Shown here: positions 11,028 to 19,997 of the stretch, piece by piece
How the letters are laid out: each line of letters opens with the position of its first letter
Numbering within the stretch: position 1 is the first letter of the stretch
Assembly: GCA_009746045.1 (NCBI GenBank)
Contig: RPFO01000778.1
Span: 1 to 45,252 of the forward strand
Direction: 5' to 3'
DNA from: Mesostigma viride
Lineage: Eukaryota; Streptophyta; Mesostigmatophyceae; Mesostigmatales; Mesostigmataceae
Length of the DNA stretch: 45,252 bases
Made by a program: the position numbers and the translations under genes
Notes under the pieces: model-generated
What the model was told of the DNA's origin: nothing
The model's input: the letters and a program-made list of their open reading frames with translations, nothing else
Databases searched by the model: none

Positions 11028-12658
11028 ATGTCGCAGGACCTGAGCGCCCCGATCACGTGGCTCCATAGCAAGGGGAAGATGGACGACTTCCTGACCACCT
11101 TGCCCGAGAAGACCTTCTTCAAGCACATATACAGCCGGCACACGAACTACAGTTGGAGCGACGTCGCCCTGAACCCGTCCAACAAGGCGGAGTACGGCTC
11201 CGAGGTGCGCTTCGTGGTCCCCCGCATCGGCGACCTGGTCACGAAGATGTACCTCTACTTCAACATCGGGCGTCTGAAGTACGGCACGCTGAAGACGAGC
11301 GCGCACATTCCGAGATACTCGTCCAGCGAGGTGGCGTCTGCCACTGAGACGGCGCCCGCCACGATCACGGTGGCCATCGACGCGACTGACGTGCCGCGGG
11401 AGACGAAGTCGGGCTCGGCGTGGAAGAAACAGGGCGACTTCGAACCGAGCTGGATGAAGTATCTCGGGTACGTGCTGACGGAGCGCGCCGAGCTGTACGT
11501 CGGCAACGCGCTCATCCAGACGGTGACGGGGGACTTCACCTACGTGTGGGACGCGCTGGTCCGCAACCGGGAGAACAGCATCGTGCGCAACACGCCCGAC
11601 TGCCACGGGGGGGCGGGGGACAGGTACGGCACGGATTACGACCAGCACATCTACGTTCCGCTCAACTTCTACTTCAACGAGAACGAGGGGCACGCGCTGC
11701 CCATCGGGGCGCTGCAGCACCACGAGGTGGAGGTCCGCGTCAAACTCAGCGCCAAGCCCCTGCTGTCGTCATACCTGACCTACTTCGAGAAGGTCGCGTG
11801 GGCCAGCGGCCAGACCCCGTCGCAGGATGCGGACCGTTACCGCCTGCGCGACGTGCCCGTGTTCAAAGAGATCAAGACGGACGACCTCACCGCGAGTCTG
11901 GAGCGCGTGCACCCCCCCCTGCTGCTGAAGGACGTGCTCGACATGGGCGGGGAGCTGAAGAGGGTGAGCCTGTTGACGCGGTACGTGTTCCTGGACGCGT
12001 TTGAGCGCGAGCAGTTCATGAAGACTCGCAACTCGTGGCTGATCACGGAGACGCAGCACATGTCGGTCCCGGTGAAGACGACGGACAAGCTGTTCAGGGA
12101 GATAAACCTGGACAAGTTTGCGGGGCCGTGCAAGGAGATCTTGTTCTTCTACCGCGCGGACTACCGGCGCGTGGAGGGCGACGGTACCGGCAACGACAAC
12201 GAGGATTACTGGGACTTCAGCTGCAACCGGCTCCTGGACGACACCAAGAGGCGCCGGGACGCCGGGTATTTTGTGGAGTCCACGGTGCAGGGGCGCGTGG
12301 ATGACGTGCTGTTCGACTCGGCCACGTTCTGCATCAATGGGAAGGACCTGTGGTCCCCCCGCGCGACCCGTTGTGGTTCGGATACTACCTGCCGTTTGAC
12401 GTGCATTCGAACGCCCCGAGCGAGAACAACTACCAGAGCATTTTTGTGATGCCCTTCTGCTTCCACCCCGAGTCCGACGACCCGAACGGCAGCATCAACC
12501 TGGGGCAGATCGACCGGCCCTCCCTGAAGCTGTACTTCAAGCGGGTGCCGGGGGAGAAGGAGGGCGCGGTCATGTCGAACGGGCACATCCACATCTACGC
12601 GCGCACTATGAACATCTTCGAGGTGCACCAGGGGCACGGGCGCAAGGTGTTTGTTTAA
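11028..12658 (+). CDS. Major capsid protein, copy 2 (double jelly-roll)
   Basis: Starts MSQDLSAPITWLHSKGKMDD at 11028 and ends at 12658, about 543 residues. Landmarks parallel copy 1: KTFFKHIYSRHTNYSWSD, FVVPRIGDLVTKMYLYFNIG, ERAELYVGNALIQTVTGDF, LPIGALQHHEVEVRVKL, KEILFFYRADYRR, GSINLGQID and a closing HIHIYARTMNIFEVHQGHG. The C6 run at 12355-12360 shifts the frame near the C-terminus. The two MCPs are clearly diverged paralogues, not recent copies, so they may occupy different lattice positions or serve as major and minor capsomers (inference). Confidence 0.92.
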
Positions 12659-12690
12659 TTCCATTCATATGGGGAGGATTACATACGCGA

Positions 12691-13142
12691 TCAGGAGGTC
12701 TCCTGTGTCACTTCCACCGTGAACCGCAGGCGCTTGCCGCCCCCCTCGCTGACCTTCCCCTTGATGCGCTGTGTCAGTTTTGACTTGCCCGGAGGGGGGG
12801 CGCCGGCAGCACTCCCACCAGCTTGTTGACAAACTCGAATAGGGCGGCGTCTCCGTCCTCTAGCTCCTCCTCCTCCTCTTCCTCCTCCTCCTCCTCATCT
12901 TCATCTTCATCTTCTTCTTCCTCCTCCTCCTCCTCCTCCTCCTCCTCCTCCTCCTCCTCCTCTTCTTCTTTCTTCACGGCGACATCATGGTCGTGATCGT
13001 CGTGCATCGTGAAGATGACGTTGCCCTCGTCGTCGATCCCGGCCATCCACCCCTGGTCCAGGCCCGTACGGATGATCTCCATGACGCCATCGCTGGGGTG
13101 GCGCTTGCGTTTGACCGTACAGCGCGACACGGGTGACCTCAT
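12691..13142 (-). CDS. Acidic poly-Glu protein, function unknown
   Basis: ATG at 13142 (MRSPVSRCTVKRKRHPSDG). About 150 residues: a basic N-terminus, a compact segment GMEIIRT-like to GWMAGIDDEGNVIFTMHDDH, a run of about 40 Glu/Asp, then GDAALFEFVNKLVGVLP. The frame breaks at a G7 run (about 12794-12800); past it the other frame reads PGKSKLTQRIKGKVSEGGGK and ends at 12691, so the C-terminus is basic. It is convergent with MCP copy 2 and divergent from the next gene. Acidic tail plus basic ends could fit a DNA- or histone-interacting virion protein, but that is only a guess. Confidence 0.65.
12862..12970 (-). repeat. GAG/GAA trinucleotide repeat (poly-Glu)
   Basis: About 109 bp of (tcc/tct) trinucleotides on the plus strand, encoding the Glu/Asp run of the acidic protein. 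Length is expected to vary by slippage. Confidence 0.9.
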
Positions 13143-13244
13143 GGCGGTTGGTGTACACTTGGGCCAGATTTTTTTATTCCCGTTTTGGACGCGGTAAAAT
13201 GGCGCTCGCTTTTTCCTCCGCTAGAACCGTACCCGCCGGCCGCC
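13143..13244. promoter_or_regulatory. Divergent promoter with T-tract and TTTTGGACGC motif
   Basis: Lies between the start codons of the acidic protein and the small protein at 13245. It holds a T7 tract (13169-13175) followed by TTTTGGACGC at 13183-13192. The same 10-mer beside a T8 tract occurs in the divergent gap at 16809-16900. Confidence 0.5.
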
Positions 13245-13510
13245 ATGTCGACCAACCTGCAGGTGAACAACCTCAAGGTCAACGGCAAGATCTCCTTCCA
13301 GGGCGGCGGCACCCTGGCCACGACCAATCCCCTGGACATCGGCCGCCACCGGCTGTACAGCACCTACACCGTTTTGAACGGCGTGCCGCGCTCCACGCTG
13401 TACATGCTCGAGATCGGGGGACGGCGCCCATCCGAGAGGACGAGGACCCCAACTTCTTGAACTGCACGTACCTGGGCAGCATCGTGTACGAAGGCACGGC
13501 CGCAAGCTAG
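13245..13510 (+). CDS. Small protein of about 88 residues, function unknown
   Basis: Start MSTNLQVNNLKVNGKISFQG sits in a gccgccATGtcg context; ATGs upstream in frame are less likely because the divergent promoter lies there. Strand-like alternation (NLQVNNLKVNGKISF) suggests a beta-rich protein. The frame changes in the G5 run near 13416-13420; after it the reading continues REDEDPNFLNCTYLGSIVYE to a stop at 13510. Placement in the capsid/PCNA cluster suggests a virion or late protein, with no family match I can name. Confidence 0.6.
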
Positions 13511-13597
13511 ACAGCGAACGAACGAGCGTCCCAAACGTCCTGATCGGGACACGCGCTTAGCCGCCGGGTAAATCCACAGGCTGACGTTAAGGGAGTC

Positions 13598-14392
13598 ATG
13601 GAGTTCCGCACAGTGCAGGGGGCGTCCGTAAAATTGCTGATCGAGTCCCTGAAGGAGCTGACCAACGACGTGAACGTCCGGTTCGATGCGAGCGGCGTGC
13701 ACGTCACGGCCATGGACGGGTGCCATTGCGCGCTCTTCCACGTGAGCTTGGGCGCGGACAAGATCGAGGAGTACTCGTGCACCCGCAGCTTCACCGTGGG
13801 GATCAGCCTGCTCAACCTGCACAAACTGATTAAGAACATCACGACCAACGACGAGCTGGAGCTGCGGCTCCAAGAGGACAAGCAGGAGGTCATGGAGATC
13901 AACATCGTCAACAAGGTGAAGAACACGCGGTGGTCGTACTCGATGAAGCTGCTGGACATCGACGAAAACTCGCTCGAGGTCCCCGAGAAGGAATACGCGG
14001 TGGCCATCACGATGGTCAGTTCCGAGTTCCAGAAGATATGCCGGGACTTGGCGGTGGTCTCGGACACCGTCATGGTGCGGTGCGTGGGCCGCCACATCAC
14101 GATGTCCTGCTCGGGGGACATAGGGGATTGCCATTTGGAGATCGGCGAGGAGTTCCCCGAGATGGAGGTGGACGTGAAGGACGCGGGCGACCCCATCCAG
14201 GAGGTGTACTCCCTCCGCTACCTGTGCACGTTCGCGAAGGCCGCCGGCCTCTGCAACAGCGTGCAGCTGTTCCTAAGCCACGATTACCCCATCATAGTGA
14301 AGTACAAGGTGGGGGACCTGGGCGTCTTGATGTACGCGCTGGCCCCCAAGATGGACAACGGATCGGGGTCGGGAGACGAAATGAACGAATAG
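13598..14392 (+). CDS. PCNA: PCNA-like DNA sliding clamp
   Basis: Intact 264-residue ORF, close to the ~260 of eukaryotic PCNA. Starts MEFRTVQGASVKLLIESLKE; DASGVHVTAMDGCHCALFHV matches the family MD-x-x-H block of the first domain. The central domain carries VSSEFQKICRDLAVVSDTV, and the C-terminus has the YALAPK block typical of PCNA (usually YLAPK), followed by a short Gly/Ser/acidic tail. It forms a trimeric ring that tethers DNA polymerase and repair factors. It is convergent with VLTF3, with only about 40 bp between stops. The lack of frame errors here contrasts with its neighbours. Confidence 0.95.
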   Translation: MEFRTVQGASVKLLIESLKELTNDVNVRFDASGVHVTAMDGCHCALFHVSLGADKIEEYSCTRSFTVGISLLNLHKLIKNITTNDELELRLQEDKQEVMEINIVNKVKNTRWSYSMKLLDIDENSLEVPEKEYAVAITMVSSEFQKICRDLAVVSDTVMVRCVGRHITMSCSGDIGDCHLEIGEEFPEMEVDVKDAGDPIQEVYSLRYLCTFAKAAGLCNSVQLFLSHDYPIIVKYKVGDLGVLMYALAPKMDNGSGSGDEMNE

Positions 14393-14434
14393 TAATGTTT
14401 CCTGATAAAAAAGCGTGCATTCAACATGAAACAA

Positions 14435-15586
14435 TCACGAGATCCCTCGGGAGCTGCGAATGTACTCCCAGTTCAGCCTCTTGCATATATCGCGCCAGAT
14501 GTTGTCTTGCTCGTGTAATTTGTCCACAGATTTAAGCAGCGGGAAGTGGGGCAGAAAGTGATCGTACCCCATCAGCTGGCACATCTTGTGAAGGCAATAG
14601 CTGTAGTTCAAGAAGTTCTTGCGCCCCTTAGGCACCACCTGCTCAAAGGCGTCCTGCACGAGGCGGAACATGCTTCGAAGCTTCTCTTCCTGCTCCTGGG
14701 TCATGGAGGGGGGCGGCGTGCCGCTGAGGATGTGGGTGATCTGGACCGAGTGCTCAAAGTACTTCGACAGCCGCAACTTGCGCAGGTACTTGCGCACGAC
14801 GACGGGCGTGATCCGGCTCTTGTCCACTACGCGCGCCTTGCGAAACTCCTCTCGCAGGCTCTGGATGACGTCCTCGGGGATGACTGACTTCTCGCGCGCG
14901 TGGAATTGGGCGAGCACCTCGTTGAAGTGGTTGATACGCTTGTAGCAGTAGTCGGACGCGTTCATGGGCGTACCGTAGGACACGTTCCTCTCCGTGTTGG
15001 CGCTCGCGGGGGCCGTCACGCCGCACGAGGAGCAGACGACGAGCGCCTCCTTGGTGTCCTCCACCATGTTGGTCTTGCAGGTGGGGCAGAAGGCGTACAG
15101 CTCGGTGGAGGGGTCCCACGTCTTCAGGTTCACGTGCGCGCTCAGGAAGGGGTACTTGTCCACCGCCTTCATGAAGGAGCGGAAGATCTCTCCCCGCTTC
15201 CTGTCGCTCGCCCCGTCCTGTCTCGGCGCCTCCGCCTCCGCCTCGGCCTCCTCCTTCTTCCTCTTATTGCGACCCGTCTCGAAGGTGGCCTGGTAATCGC
15301 TGTAGATGGGCATGACTTCCAGGAGGAAGTCGCTCAGCTCGTCCCTCTCAATCATGGCGATGTCGCGCTGCACGGCCCTCAGCTTGGTCCTCGCTGCAAA
15401 CTTCTCGTTCCAGTCGCGGGGGGACGCCTCCTTGACTCTTCTCTCCAGCTGTTCCGCGGTCTCCCTCAGCCCGGGCAGACTCTGTTTCCTCTGCTCCAGG
15501 ATCTTGAGGCACCCCTGCATGGCCGCTTCCACGTTGTAGTGCGTCTGCATGGCTGCCCGTCCCGCCCGTCCTACCGGGGACAACAT
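14435..15586 (-). CDS. VLTF3-like late transcription factor
   Basis: Intact, 383 residues, from the ATG at 15586; a second ATG 12 codons in (MQTHYNVEAAM) is possible. The diagnostic zinc ribbon is FCPTCKTNMVEDTKEALVVC followed by SSCG (CPTC and CSSC pairs), then NASDYCYKRINHFNEVLAQF. These match the poxvirus A2/VLTF3 family, one of the core nucleocytoviral genes. It activates late viral promoters through the viral RNA polymerase. A Lys/Glu-rich insert (KRKKEEAEAEAEA-like) lies before the ribbon. A run of seven A abuts the start codon on its own strand. Confidence 0.92.
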   Translation of the reverse strand: MLSPVGRAGRAAMQTHYNVEAAMQGCLKILEQRKQSLPGLRETAEQLERRVKEASPRDWNEKFAARTKLRAVQRDIAMIERDELSDFLLEVMPIYSDYQATFETGRNKRKKEEAEAEAEAPRQDGASDRKRGEIFRSFMKAVDKYPFLSAHVNLKTWDPSTELYAFCPTCKTNMVEDTKEALVVCSSCGVTAPASANTERNVSYGTPMNASDYCYKRINHFNEVLAQFHAREKSVIPEDVIQSLREEFRKARVVDKSRITPVVVRKYLRKLRLSKYFEHSVQITHILSGTPPPSMTQEQEEKLRSMFRLVQDAFEQVVPKGRKNFLNYSYCLHKMCQLMGYDHFLPHFPLLKSVDKLHEQDNIWRDICKRLNWEYIRSSRGIS

Positions 15587-15685
15587 TTTTTTCTCGGGGC
15601 GTTCGCGTTCGGAGCGGGTGCGGGGGTGCGCTTACAGGCGGCAATAAATTTTCAGCGCCCGTGGTATCTCAGCCAACGCCAAGAA
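15587..15685. promoter_or_regulatory. Divergent promoter between VLTF3 and a small gene
   Basis: 99-bp gap containing a T7 tract at 15586-15592 touching the VLTF3 start and an aataaatttt patch near 15642-15651 for the rightward gene. Same layout as the other divergent gaps in this cluster. Confidence 0.4.
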
Positions 15686-16048
15686 ATGGACGCCACCACC
15701 AGCACTCAGCAGCCCACAGTTGAGCCCCCCGTCGGCGGCGCGGCGCCAAAGACGAAGCGCAGAAAGACAGGAGATGCGGCCGGTTCAGCCGACCCCTCCA
15801 AGTCCCCGGTCATGAGCTCCTCCATCCCGGACATGAGCGTGGGGGACGTGCGCAAGTGCCTGAATCAGATCCGGAGAAAGGGGGCCAGCATCCAGTGCCA
15901 ACACCTGCTGTTCAATGACATGACGGCGGGCGACTTCGCCCTCAAATACGTTCTCGGAAACCACAACGCCCTCAAGAAGGGGTCGGGGTCGGGGTCGGGC
16001 TCGAACTGCGGCTCCGGCTCCGGTTCCGAAGACGGAGTGAGCGAATGA
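15686..16048 (+). CDS. Small nuclear-type protein, function unknown
   Basis: 120 residues from the ATG at 15686 (MDATTSTQQPTVEPPVGG). A low-complexity N-terminus contains a basic PKTKRRK patch resembling a nuclear localisation signal. The core segment is MSVGDVRKCLNQIRRKGASI, then HLLFNDMTAGDFALKYVLGN. It ends in a Gly-Ser-rich acidic tail. No recognised family. Divergent from VLTF3, convergent with the next gene. Confidence 0.7.
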   Translation: MDATTSTQQPTVEPPVGGAAPKTKRRKTGDAAGSADPSKSPVMSSSIPDMSVGDVRKCLNQIRRKGASIQCQHLLFNDMTAGDFALKYVLGNHNALKKGSGSGSGSNCGSGSGSEDGVSE

Positions 16049-16133
16049 TGAAACACGCAATCCGTTTATTAAATTTAACAATATTAAACAATCAATCAAT
16101 CAAACCAGTCCAATGAAAGAACCACTCCATGAA
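16049..16133. other. AT-rich convergent intergenic spacer
   Basis: Short AT-rich gap between two converging genes, with a caat tandem (caatcaatcaatc) and attaaa-type signals; probably holds the 3' ends of both transcripts. Confidence 0.4.
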
Positions 16134-16808
16134 TCAAGAGCTCATGTCTAACCCGTACATGCTGTCTAACATCGTCACATACGAGGGGGCATCCCCCCGG
16201 GGGTAGTGCCGCGTGATTTTAAGTCCCGTGCCACCGTGCTCGTCGATGGTCGAGTCCACGGTGTCGAGCACGAAGCCGTTGAACATGCACAAGGACTCGG
16301 CGTCCTCAAACGTCAGCGCCCTAATGGCCATATCGTCCAGCCTCCTCTGCACCTCCTTTCCTTCATCGGGTGATGCCGCCAGCAGCCCTCGCTGCATGTC
16401 TTTGTCCACCTCCGCCTCGATGATCCTGGCCAGCAGACACACCTCCACATTGTCGTCCTCGAGGGAGTATCGCACGAGGCCCTCGTGATCCCTTTCTTGC
16501 TCATCCTCCCACAAGAGCACGGCGCACTGCCTGGCCAGGTCCGCGCTCTCGAACGCTATAATGTGTGTCATGGGACGCAGGAGGCTGCTGAGCCTCCGGT
16601 CTCTCTCCAGCGTGTGGATGCCGAACAGGCGCGGGTAGGGCGTCTCCTTGCCGACCACAAAGACGGTGCGGTCCCATAGACTCTTGGGCGGGGGCAGGTC
16701 GCTGGAAGGTGCCTTGCCTTCCTGCCGAGCACGGCGACGAGGGGGGCGAGGACCGGCGCAGGAGGGGCCCAACGGCATCCGTGAGCAGTGCGAGATCAGT
16801 TTGACCAT
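16134..16808 (-). CDS. Conserved-looking unknown protein
   Basis: The ORF is open further upstream, but the ATG at 16808 (MVKLISHCSRMPLGPSCAG) is chosen because an A8 promoter-like tract lies about 30 bp before it. 224 residues: a basic Pro/Arg-rich N-terminus, then an ordered part with SLWDRTVFVVGKETPYPRLF, a THIIAFESADLARQCAVLLW helix and an acidic helical stretch, ending HYPRGDAPSYVTMLDSMYGL. No family recognised; intact frame and the divergent arrangement support a real gene. Confidence 0.7.
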   Translation of the reverse strand: MVKLISHCSRMPLGPSCAGPRPPRRRARQEGKAPSSDLPPPKSLWDRTVFVVGKETPYPRLFGIHTLERDRRLSSLLRPMTHIIAFESADLARQCAVLLWEDEQERDHEGLVRYSLEDDNVEVCLLARIIEAEVDKDMQRGLLAASPDEGKEVQRRLDDMAIRALTFEDAESLCMFNGFVLDTVDSTIDEHGGTGLKITRHYPRGDAPSYVTMLDSMYGLDMSS

Positions 16809-16900
16809 GGCACCTTGGAATATCCCGTACACATTTTTTTTGGACGCAGGGGCGCACAGAATATATCTCCGCCGTCTCCAGGTGAGCCCCACACACAGGC
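16809..16900. promoter_or_regulatory. Divergent promoter with T8 tract and TTTTGGACGC motif
   Basis: 92-bp gap between two start codons with T8 at 16834-16841 running into TTTTGGACGC (16838-16847), the 10-mer also found at 13183-13192, plus an agaatatatctcc patch near 16858 for the rightward gene. Confidence 0.5.
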
Positions 16901-17086
16901 ATGAACATCAACATCAAACTCAAGAACAAGCGCGAGCGGTACCACAGCGGGGCGGGGCATCCCGTAACATCGAGCAAGGGCGAGAGGATCGCGGGCATGA
17001 CGATCGCGGGGCTGTTCCTGACTGTCATCCTGGGGGTTGTGCTGTACCAGGCCTACACGGGGCGGCAGATTATCAGCAGCAACTAA
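16901..17086 (+). CDS. Small single-pass membrane protein
   Basis: 61 residues, MNINIKLKNKRERYHSGAGH at the N-terminus. One hydrophobic segment of about 20 residues (IAGMTIAGLFLTVILGVVLY) spans residues 30-50, with a basic N-terminal side. Its TAA is followed directly by the ATG of the next gene, so the two are probably co-transcribed. Small membrane proteins of this kind occur in inner membranes of nucleocytoviral virions, but no specific family can be named. Confidence 0.7.
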   Translation: MNINIKLKNKRERYHSGAGHPVTSSKGERIAGMTIAGLFLTVILGVVLYQAYTGRQIISSN

Positions 17087-17635
17087 ATGGAGACGTGCAA
17101 GGTGTGCCCCCGCCCGGTGCTCCCTGCCGAGGACTTGTGTGAGGCGTGCATGGAGCGCATGGACCACGTGGTCGCCCAGGGGCACGCGCAATACTTCCTG
17201 GACGCGGCCGAGCAGTGTCGGATGCACCCCTACGCGGCGGCCGACGTGCTGAAGGTGTACCTGACCCGCACGTGCAATTACTGGATGGACCTGGTGCACT
17301 TCACGGCGCACGTGCTCTACGCGGAAAACACGAGGGCGGTGGTGGAGATTGTGCAGAGATACCACGACAGGAAACGATACCTGCGCGCGGTGGACGCCCT
17401 CTTAACGAGCGGAGGAGACTCGGAGTGCCGGCTGTCCAAGTCATGGCATGGCGTGCTGTCATCACCAGTGCACGCACGCATCCAAGCGAACAGGAGCGCT
17501 GTCAAAGAGGGGGAGACAGGAGAGAGACCAAGGCGCGTGAAAAGCCTCACAACCCTGTGCTACCTGCAGCTCCCCTCTGCTGACCTGGCGTGGCTGAGGG
17601 CCGCAGGCGCCGAGGGGGGCTGGACATGGACACCG
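17087..17635 (+). CDS. Zinc-motif protein with paired CxxC at the N-terminus
   Basis: The ATG immediately follows the previous stop. The N-terminus METCKVCPRPVLPAEDLCEA holds a C-x2-C ... C-x2-C pattern suited to binding one zinc. A helical segment follows (YFLDAAEQCRMHPYAAADVL, YWMDLVHFTAHVLYAENTRA). The reading stays open to 18136, but the strongly coding leftward gene from 17636 overlaps that part, so the true end is probably before 17640. A G5 run near 17511 may also shift the frame. End coordinate is therefore approximate. Confidence 0.55.
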
Positions 17636-18188
17636 TCATTGGACGGAGGGGGCGGGGGGCGGCTGGGACTCCTTGGGGGCTGGCGACCATATCGTCGTAA
17701 GCTTGCGGAAGGGGGCCATCTTCCTCTCTTTTCTCGCGAGCTTGTCCCTCGCAATCTGTTCTTTCCTCAGCTTCTCCCGCTGTTTCTTACTATCTTCCGC
17801 CTGCTCCTGGCGCCTCTTTTCTCTCGCGATTCTTTCCTGTTCCTCCGCCCTGGCCACTCGGTTTCTGGCTTCCTGCACCTTCCACTTCTCGAAAAGGACG
17901 TCCTGGTCGCTAAAAAGCTTGTCCATGTCGACTCTGGACCTGATTTCGAGAGGCACCCTCGCCTTGACAGCATCCTTGACTCTCATGATTCGCGAAACCT
18001 CGGGGGTCTCGTCAAGGAGCTGGCGCAGGACCATGTATCTCTGCAGGATATACCGGGGCTCCGGGTCGGGATGCTTCCTATTCCCACGATTAGCTACGAA
18101 CCTGTCGACGCACCCATCCGTAATGGTGCTGCCTAAACAGCCCTCCATTGTCTAATCACCAAGAAAATGTCCTCAAATGAGGACATTT
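17636..18188 (-). pseudogene. C-terminal part of an interrupted gene (coiled-coil, charged)
   Basis: An ORF of 170 codons opens at 18148 (MEGCLGSTITDGCVDRFVAN), includes HPDPEPRYILQRYMVLRQLL, and continues into a long Lys/Arg/Glu-rich coiled coil (KVQEARNRVARAEEQERIAR). Just upstream, 18149-18188 still reads MSSFEDIFLVIRQ in another frame, matching the end of the N-terminal part at 19873-19997, so this was one gene before the 1.68-kb insertion. One extra frame change lies near 18150. Whether the 170-residue product is still made alone is unknown. Confidence 0.6.
18167..18188. repeat. 22-bp direct repeat, left copy (probable target duplication)
   Basis: Contains the near-palindrome ATGTCCTCAAATGAGGACAT (arms atgtcctca / tgaggacat). 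Identical to 19873-19894. On the gene strand it encodes MSSFED in both places. Confidence 0.8.
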
Positions 18189-19872
18189 TTAAGCATAGAT
18201 ACCATTTGTAATAACTCACACATGTCAACAAATCCATGGGTACGGTATGGAACCATGTTCATTTATGATATGTTCAAGAGTTGCAATGCTTAACATCCAT
18301 GAAATATGATCATTGTATAATTGTTTACAATTTATGAATGCAGGGGGGTCGCTACGCGAGTGACCAAATAGCACTCAAGTCAACAATATGCCAAGAAAGA
18401 AGGCATGGCCAGGTCATGGCTGGTCCTGAAAATGCACCCAGGGTGCCCACAGCATGTCTATGTTACACCCTCGCAGTCCTAGACCCTGCAGCCTGCCAGG
18501 GGGGGGCACAAAATGTAACTGGCAGCCAGGGACCATGGTGCAGGCCAAACAGCAGGTGTAAAGCTAGCTCAGTCCAAAGAGTGAAATATGAAGCAAATAC
18601 TTGCCAAGGTTAGGTCCATGATCGTTAGTAGAGGCTCGGCTGCCACCACGGTGCTAAACCATGATGCTGAACCCTTACGTTATATATGAAACATATACTG
18701 CAAAGAGGCACAAGTTGTAACACAAGCACAATGTAAACATGACAAGCTCAAGTTTCCAAGCCAGTCTTGATCACTTGGACATGAGTTGAAGCATTAGAAA
18801 CATATGGGCAACATACCAGCAAGCCTTGAAAAACTTCTCAGCAACAAGGCAGTATATGTGTTGAATCAAACTACCACATCGCAATTAAGCACAGCGACTT
18901 CTACTTGCTGCTGTTTTGATAACGCAAGGCCGTTTACCTTTTCAGTGACGCAACGGGAAAAGAAAGTACTGCCCAGCAAACTTCCGTTATTCCCCGGACA
19001 CAAACGTAATCAAAACCACGAAGTTGGGCATTGAAAGCAACCGGAATTATCACGTCTGCGGGAGTTACAGGTTACAATTCGCTTAACACGCTTACTTAGA
19101 ACGATGCGGTTGAGAATGACAGTCGGAACCTTGTTCTTGACGTGCGCCCAGGCCGCCAGCTGCGCGGGCCAGCTCAAGAAATATATATTAAAGGACGGTG
19201 ACGCGTGGGAACCACCCAGCCTTGCGGCAAAAGAAAAATATGGCTCGCGCTCGCCCTGGTTTTCGCCAGGCGCGACCGCGACATCACGACGAAAAAATAG
19301 AGACTCTTTGACGCATGCAACTGCCCAGGTCCCTCTTCTCCCCATGTCGCCCATAAGCCCAGAAGCGTACCATAACCCATACTCGCGATATCCGCAGCGC
19401 CTGGGCGGAAAAAGATATTGTAAAACCGATCTGCGAACTGACCTATCATGCGATCTACGTAGCTCTCAGATTTTCTTCAACAATGCCAAAATCCGTTCAT
19501 GAACAAAATTTTCGACATATACAAAGCACCTGCACGTGAAGAATAGCATCTTCGAAATCACTAGATGACGATCTAAAATGCTGTCTTCGTCCGGGGCAAA
19601 ATAATGCCCTATAACATTCAGGCAAGCCTCGGAACTGGCACGACCCCATAGCCGCCACTCGACAAAACACTCGATTGCATTGCGATGTTCTTGCTGTTGT
19701 AGGTACTTTTCGTCGCCTCATATTTTCCAGGTACGGTCGACCCCTGTCGACCCCAGGGGCTTGGCGCGCTCAGTACCTATCCCAGTTTCGCGCCAAAACC
19801 CACCAAGTGACCCTAGGACCAAATTTGGCGCCAAAACCACGCCCCTGACCCCCCCCGTCTCAAACGAGGACT
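18189..19872. mobile_element. 1.68-kb AT-richer insert flanked by 22-bp direct repeats
   Basis: Lies between identical 22-bp copies starting ATGTCCTCAAATGAGGACAT (18167-18188 and 19873-19894) and splits a viral gene. The insert is clearly richer in A+T than its surroundings. It has no terminal inverted repeats, no transposase and no long ORF. On its minus strand it resembles a cellular gene piece: two E2F-like sites (19786-19836), an ATG at 19721, and short coherent ORFs at 19497-19721 and 19174-19449 that could be exons. Candidates are a target-primed retroelement remnant, a captured host fragment or an unknown transposon. Confidence 0.55.
19786..19836. promoter_or_regulatory. Two E2F-like sites
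   Basis: TTTCGCGCCAAAA (19786-19798) and TTTGGCGCCAAAA (19824-19836) both fit the eukaryotic E2F/DP consensus. They lie 60-120 bp upstream of a leftward ATG (19721) inside the insert, as expected for an S-phase promoter. Match by eye only. Confidence 0.4.
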
Positions 19873-19894
19873 ATGTCCTCAAATGAGGACATTT
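19873..19894. repeat. 22-bp direct repeat, right copy (probable target duplication)
   Basis: Identical to 18167-18188. Preceded by a diverged half-copy (ctcaaacgaggac), so the target sequence may have been expanded during insertion. Confidence 0.8.
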
Positions 19895-19997
19895 GGTTTT
19901 TGGACACCATGAGACACTGAATCAGCTGGTCCTTTTCGTTTTCGTCCGCTCCCAAAAGCTCGTGGGCCCGGGACAGGACACCTTGGACGTTCCCCAT
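19873..19997 (-). pseudogene. N-terminal part of the interrupted gene (MGNV family)
   Basis: From the ATG at 19997 the reading is MGNVQGVLSRAHELLGADEN and continues to a VSKNQMSSFED segment in the 22-bp repeat, then hits a stop inside the insert. The N-terminus resembles that of the J-domain-like protein at 21695-22909 (MGNVAGVVQSAAKLRDGEKS), so the two genes were paralogous at least at the N-terminus. The MGNV start fits an N-myristoylation signal (Gly at position 2), by inference. Confidence 0.6.

Noticed and set aside
17636-18136. Extension of the rightward zinc-motif protein to 18136
   Set aside because: The leftward frame over the same bases has a much more protein-like coiled coil; the rightward reading there is composition-driven.
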